Shown: positions 59,357 through 64,000 of the stretch, one piece after another
Numbering within the stretch: the stretch's first letter is position 1
How the letters are laid out: each line of letters opens with the position of its first letter
Assembly (NCBI GenBank): GCA_964436825.1
Contig: CAYTEO010000002.1
Location: 62,001 to 126,000, forward strand
DNA: 64,000 nucleotides
Reading direction: 5' to 3'
From: CAYTEO01 sp964436825
GTDB taxonomy: Bacteria; Krumholzibacteriota; Krumholzibacteriia; LZORAL124-64-63
Notes under the pieces: generated by a model
Databases searched by the model: none
Seen by the model: only the letters and a program-made list of their open reading frames with translations
Told to the model about the DNA's origin: nothing
Made by a program: the position numbers and the translations under genes

Positions 59357-60538
59357 TCAGGCGAGCAGGCGCCGGAAGCGGCGCGCCGCGAGCAGCAGCA
59401 GCACCAGCGCCGTCGCCGCCAGGACCAGCAGGTGACCGGCGTCCTGCGAGACGCCGTATCCCCGGCCGATCATGTCGTGGAAGATGGTGATGGCCTGCCC
59501 GGTGGGCAGCAGCAGGCCGACGCGCTGCATGAAGACCGGGGTGATCTCCAGGGGCCACCACAGACCGCCCAGGGCGGCGGCCAGCAGCGAGACGGTCAGC
59601 CCGATCCCGGACGCCTGTTCGGCCGTCCGGCAGAGCGTGGCCAACCAGAGGGCCAGCGACGACGCGACCGCCGTGAACAGCACGGCGACGAGGACCAGCA
59701 GCCCCGGCGACTCGCCGTAGTCGATCCCCAGCAGCAGCGCGTTGAGCAGCAGCAGGACGGCGAACTGGGCCAGTCCCACGGCGAAGGGGCCGGCGAACAG
59801 CCCGGTCGCCAGCGACCAGGCCGGTGCCGCGCTCAGCCGCAGCCGGCGCAGGGTCCCCTGCCGCCGGGCGGTCACCAGGTCCGGCACGCCCATCAGCGCC
59901 ATCATGAGGACGAACATCAGGGTGTAGGCCGGCCCGACGTGCTGCCGGCCGTTGCGGATCGACAGGGGCAGCGACGCCGTCCGTCCCAGCGGCCTGGCGA
60001 CCAGCCTGACACGCGGCCGCTCCCACAGGGAGTCGAACAGCGCCGGATGGAAACGACCATCGGGGCTGTCGGCCGCCAGGGCGACGGCCAGGCGACGGGC
60101 ACTCCACCCCTGCAGCACCCGCTCGATGTCCGTCCGGGCCGCCTGGGCGCTGAGCAGGTCCGAGTCGTAGTACAGGATCGCGGTGTCGCCACGGGCGGTC
60201 CGCAGGTCCCCCGGCAGGAAGAGCGCCGCGGGAGCGCGGCCGGAGAAGACGGCCGCGCGTGCGGCCGCGCGGCCCGCGACGGTGTCGACCGCGACCGGCC
60301 GGTAGCGCGCGTTGGCCGGCAGCAGGGCCAGGACGTCCCGCGCCGCCGCCGCGTCGCCGCCGGAGAGGATCGGGACCGCCGGTACCGTGTCGCTGCTGAA
60401 CGATCCCAGCATCGATCCCATCAGCAGCGAGAAGACCAGCGGCATCAGCAGCAGCCAGAGCAGGGCCCCCCGGTCGTGGCGCAGGCGCCGGAGATGGACC
60501 CCCAGCAGGGCCAGCACGATCCGCGTCCCGCCGCTCAC
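59357..60538 (-). CDS. ABC-2 type exporter permease (1)
   Basis: 393 aa. One N-terminal span (ALLWLLLMPLVFSLLMGSML), a large extracytoplasmic domain (about residues 50-215), then five C-terminal spans beginning YTLMFVLMMALMGVPDLVTA and including the ABC-2 signature region GTLRRLRLSAAPAWSLATG. Start GTG 60538 overlaps the stop of the upstream permease (GTGA). It would form a heterodimer with that permease, driven by the ATPase at 61859-62791. Substrate unknown. Confidence 0.87.
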   Translation of the reverse strand: MSGGTRIVLALLGVHLRRLRHDRGALLWLLLMPLVFSLLMGSMLGSFSSDTVPAVPILSGGDAAAARDVLALLPANARYRPVAVDTVAGRAAARAAVFSGRAPAALFLPGDLRTARGDTAILYYDSDLLSAQAARTDIERVLQGWSARRLAVALAADSPDGRFHPALFDSLWERPRVRLVARPLGRTASLPLSIRNGRQHVGPAYTLMFVLMMALMGVPDLVTARRQGTLRRLRLSAAPAWSLATGLFAGPFAVGLAQFAVLLLLNALLLGIDYGESPGLLVLVAVLFTAVASSLALWLATLCRTAEQASGIGLTVSLLAAALGGLWWPLEITPVFMQRVGLLLPTGQAITIFHDMIGRGYGVSQDAGHLLVLAATALVLLLLAARRFRRLLA

Positions 60539-61854
60539 AGCAGACCTCCCCGCCTTGTCCGGACCCGCAGGACCAGGCCGGCCACGGCCAGCAGGACCGC
60601 GGTCATCGCCAGCAGGACGGCCAGGGGCGTGCCCACCGTCGACAGGTCGCCCCGCCGCAGCACCACGTCCTGGAAGGCCCTGTTGAGCCACCAGGTCGGC
60701 GTCAGGCGGCCGGCGCCCTGCAGGAAGGCCGGCATCCGGCCGGTCGGGATGAACGTCCCGCCCAGCATGGCGCCCACCAGGATGACGACCGTGCCCAGGC
60801 CGCCCATCTGCTTCTCGTCGCGGGTCAGCAGGGCCAGCACCAGGAACAGGGAAGCCACCAGGACGGCGGCCGTGACGGCGACCACCGGCAGGGTGAACGG
60901 GTCGTTCCCGAGGTGGACCCGGAACAGCAGCCGGCCCGCCAGCAGCAGGATGCCCAGCTGGACGACGGCCACGGCCACGGCGCCGGCCCACTTTCCCGCC
61001 AGCAGCCGCGCCGGGGTCAGCGGCGTGACCAGCAGACGCCGCAGCGTCCCCTCCTCCCGTTCGCGGTGGATCCCGCCGAGGCGGGCGGAGACGGCGAACA
61101 TCAGGAAGAAGACGGCCATCGACGGCAGGAAGTAGTCGTACATGTTGACCGGCCCTCCGTCCGTCCCGCCGGCGGGTCGCACCTCCCGGTCGACGACCGA
61201 CAGGACCAGCGGCGGGTGCCGGAAGGCCTCGACCATGGCCGCCTGGCGGTCCAGCAGGCGCACCGCCCCTTCCCGCAGGTTGCCCAGCGCCGGATCGTCG
61301 CGGCGCAGGCGCCGGTAGAGATCGACCACGGACTCCCCGCGCAACAGCCCCTCCAGCGATTCCACTCCGTCGGGGAACGGGTCGTCGTCCCAGACGCTCC
61401 GGTAGACGGCTTCCCCGGTCTGGAAGGAGGCCACCGCCCGGGCGAGCATCTGTTCGACGATGCCGGCCTTGACCGGGCTGTTGACGTCCTCCCAGAGGAC
61501 GATCTCCAGCGGCCGCTCGCTGAACAGGTACCGGAGCAGGGAGTCGGGCAGGACGATCGCCGCCTGGACCTTCCCACGGCGGACCCAGCGGTCCGCCGTG
61601 GCACTGTCGGTCCAGGTGACGGTGAACAGACCCGTCCCTTCCATCCCGTCGCCCAGCAGGCGACGGGCCGAGGCGGGAAGGTCGCCCACGATCGCCAGGG
61701 GGATGGCCGAGATCCCGGCGCCACCGCCCCCGAAACCGCCGAAGGCCAGGCCCATGATCCCGGACAGCAGCAGGGGCAGGGCCAGCGAGAGGAGCCAGCC
61801 GACGCGGTCACGGGCCAGGCGCAGCAGGTCGAGACGGATCAGGACGGCGAGCAT
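60535..61854 (-). CDS. ABC-2 type exporter permease (2)
   Basis: 439 aa. One N-terminal span (DRVGWLLSLALPLLLSGIMG), a long periplasmic domain (about 45-235), then spans from YDYFLPSMAVFFLMFAVSAR on, with the ABC-2 motif REREEGTLRRLLVTPLTPAR. It is a paralogue of the downstream permease. The order ATPase, permease, permease with 4-bp overlaps or gaps indicates a single exporter. Similar DrrAB/YhgE-like systems export lipids, drugs or polymers. Confidence 0.88.
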   Translation of the reverse strand: MLAVLIRLDLLRLARDRVGWLLSLALPLLLSGIMGLAFGGFGGGGAGISAIPLAIVGDLPASARRLLGDGMEGTGLFTVTWTDSATADRWVRRGKVQAAIVLPDSLLRYLFSERPLEIVLWEDVNSPVKAGIVEQMLARAVASFQTGEAVYRSVWDDDPFPDGVESLEGLLRGESVVDLYRRLRRDDPALGNLREGAVRLLDRQAAMVEAFRHPPLVLSVVDREVRPAGGTDGGPVNMYDYFLPSMAVFFLMFAVSARLGGIHREREEGTLRRLLVTPLTPARLLAGKWAGAVAVAVVQLGILLLAGRLLFRVHLGNDPFTLPVVAVTAAVLVASLFLVLALLTRDEKQMGGLGTVVILVGAMLGGTFIPTGRMPAFLQGAGRLTPTWWLNRAFQDVVLRRGDLSTVGTPLAVLLAMTAVLLAVAGLVLRVRTRRGGLL

Positions 61855-61858
61855 CGTC

Positions 61859-62787
<929 letters not shown>

Positions 62788-62791
<4 letters not shown>

Positions 62792-63723
62792 GCTGTCTCG
62801 ACCTCCCTGGTCGATGCCCGTGACGGTGCCGGCGGCCGGGTCTTCCAGCGCCGGTGCACCCAGTAGTAGTGGTCGGGTCGACGACGGACGGCGTCGGCCA
62901 GCAGGTCGGTGATCCGCTGGGTCAGCCCGGCGACCGCCTTCGCCTCGTCCGGCTCGTCGACCGGTTCGATCAGCGGGGCGAACTCGGCCTCGTGGGTCCC
63001 GTCCTCCCGGCGGACGAGGTAGGCCGCGACCACGGGACAGCGGAGCTTCCAGGCGAAGTAGGCCAGGCCCCGCGGCGTCGAGGCGGGACGCCCCAGGAAG
63101 TCGACGAAGACCCCGTCGTCACCGGCGTTGACGTCCGGCAGCATGGCCACGAACTCGCCCCTCCGGACGGCCCTGATCACCTCCCGGACCGACGCGTCGG
63201 CGCGGATGACCCGCATCCCGGCCCGCTCCCGGATCCTGTTCTGGAGCCGGTCCACCCAGGGGTTGCTCTGGGTCCGCACGACGACCGAGAGCGGGTAGCC
63301 GTGCGCGTTGGCGGCCGCCCCCAGCAGCTCCCAGTTGCCGAAGTGGCCCGTCGTCAGCAGGGCGCCGCGCCCCTCGGCCCGGAGCCGTCCGAGGGGATCG
63401 TCGGACGGGAAGCGGACCAGCGCGCGGATCCGCTCCGGGGACCAGCGGGCCAGCAGGATGAACTCGGCGAGGGTCTCCCCCAGCTGGACGTAGCAGCGGC
63501 GGGCCAGCTCCTCGCGCTGCTCCGCCGTCCACTGCGGGAAGGCGTGGGCCAGGTTCTCCAGGACGACCGCGCGCCGGTATCCGGTCAGGTCGTGGACCAG
63601 CCGGCCCAGGAGACGGCCGCCGCGGCGCAGGCACCGCTCGGGACACAGGCGCGAGGCGGCGTACAGGGAACCGAGCAGGGCGTATTCCGCCGCCCAGCGC
63701 AGTCGTCTTCCCCGTCCCGCCAT
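62788..63723 (-). CDS. Lipid A lauroyl/myristoyl acyltransferase (LpxL/HtrB family)
   Basis: 311 aa. Adds secondary acyl chains to lipid A at the inner membrane. The H-x4-E catalytic motif is TTGHFGNWELLGAA; other family positions are NLAHAFPQWTAEQREELARR, VRTQSNPWVDRLQNRIR, and the C-terminal HYYWVHRRWKTRP. The N-terminal helix would anchor it in the membrane. AGGTGA lies 3 nt before the ATG. It follows dprA and precedes the exporter ATPase. Confidence 0.92.
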
Positions 63724-63726
63724 CGT

Positions 63727-64000
63727 TCACCTCCGGTCGTGCCCTTCCCCGGCCTCCGTCGCTCCGGCTCCCGGCGACGGGATCCCGCAGCGGTCGAGCC
63801 AGAGACTACGGGCCACCCGCCCGCCCGGCAAGCGGACGATCATCCCGCCGAGCTCCAGCTCCAGCAGCGCCGCCTGCCAGACCTGCTCCGTCCCCGGCCA
63901 GCGGCGGCGCAGCTCGGACAGGCGCATCCCCGTCAGGTCGAGCCGGTCCCAGAGCCAGCGCGCCGGGGTGCCGTCACGCGGCGGCGTCCGGTCCGCCGCG
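63727..64000 (-). CDS. dprA: DprA C-terminal part (5' end beyond the window)
   Basis: The last 90 codons of a gene entering from the right edge. The chain contains WLWDRLDLTGMRLSELRRR and ALLELELGGMIVRLPGGRVA, the DprA C-terminal winged-helix pattern (usual form LLELELAGLVxRLPGGxY). DprA loads RecA on incoming DNA during natural transformation. The Rossmann core lies outside the window, so this rests on the winged-helix end only. A tail of about 25 residues follows the domain. Its stop is 3 bp before the acyltransferase start. Confidence 0.75.
   Translation of the reverse strand, partial: AADRTPPRDGTPARWLWDRLDLTGMRLSELRRRWPGTEQVWQAALLELELGGMIVRLPGGRVARSLWLDRCGIPSPGAGATEAGEGHDRR

Overview
The window is a high-GC (about two thirds G+C by eye) chromosomal segment of a Gram-negative bacterium. 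Evidence for an outer membrane: an LptE-like LPS-assembly lipoprotein, an LpxL/HtrB-type lipid A acyltransferase, the two halves of the heptose kinase/adenylyltransferase encoded as separate genes, a Wza-type polysaccharide export lipoprotein and a predicted outer-membrane barrel. Several genes (a Bacteroidetes-type myo-inositol-1-phosphate synthase, a DUF4837-like lipoprotein, a DUF3467 protein, a short region-1.1-less RpoD-family sigma factor) suggest an FCB-superphylum or related candidate-phylum lineage. That is inference; no taxon is proven. Nearly all genes lie on the minus strand in tightly overlapping operons, which is typical core chromosome. I see no insertion sequence, prophage, CRISPR array or plasmid backbone.

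Layout, left to right. 1-5 kb: the 5' part of an OPT transporter gene (cut by the window edge), a small Tic20/DUF4870-like membrane protein on the plus strand, then holA, lptE and a sigma-54-dependent response regulator read leftward. 5-9.3 kb: polysaccharide locus 1, with a sugar-phosphate transferase, Wza-like export protein, a UDP-HexNAc 4-epimerase and a UDP-GlcNAc 6-dehydrogenase. 9.3-10 kb: two small membrane proteins and tRNA-Arg. 10-26 kb: a long information-processing/isoprenoid block: recN, nadK, dxs, polyprenyl synthase, folD, rny, a 6S RNA, zapA, a zapB-like gene, pheT, pheS, rplT, rpmI, infC (predicted AUC start codon), thrS and tRNA-Val. 26-29 kb: an RpoD-family sigma factor and dnaK. 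29-36 kb: polysaccharide locus 2, with three glycosyltransferases, a WbpB/WlbA-like dehydrogenase, a second sugar-phosphate transferase, a WbpE-like aminotransferase, and tRNA-Gly, -Cys and -Leu. 36.4-38.5 kb: plus-strand inositol-phosphate synthase and a metallo-beta-lactamase-fold hydrolase. 38.5-45 kb: an orphan ParA and a compact unit of ECF sigma, zinc-finger anti-sigma, lipoprotein, NfeD-type membrane protease, slipin and outer-membrane barrel. 45-53.4 kb: an exported protein, TPR protein, rnc, fabF, acpP, fabG, fabD, plsX, rpmF and DUF177. 53.5-59 kb: ndk, sucD, sucC, a relative of archaeal cyclic-2,3-diphosphoglycerate synthetase, and the split heptose enzymes. 59-64 kb: a DUF3467 protein, an ABC-2 exporter (two permeases and an ATPase), a lipid A acyltransferase and the 3' end of dprA.

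How they fit together. The two polysaccharide loci look complementary: locus 1 supplies UDP-GlcNAc oxidation and C4 epimerisation plus export, and locus 2 supplies the 3-keto/3-amino steps and glycosyl transfer. The central block repeats the widespread thrS-infC-rpmI-rplT-pheST order and continues into cell division (ZapA/ZapB-like) and RNA turnover (RNase Y). The ECF-sigma unit joins a regulator pair to an NfeD-slipin membrane module and is the most system-like segment in the window. Other signals deserving a second look are the 6S RNA with an almost complete canonical fold, the AUC start of infC with a three-armed leader, and the cDPG-synthetase homologue beside sucCD.
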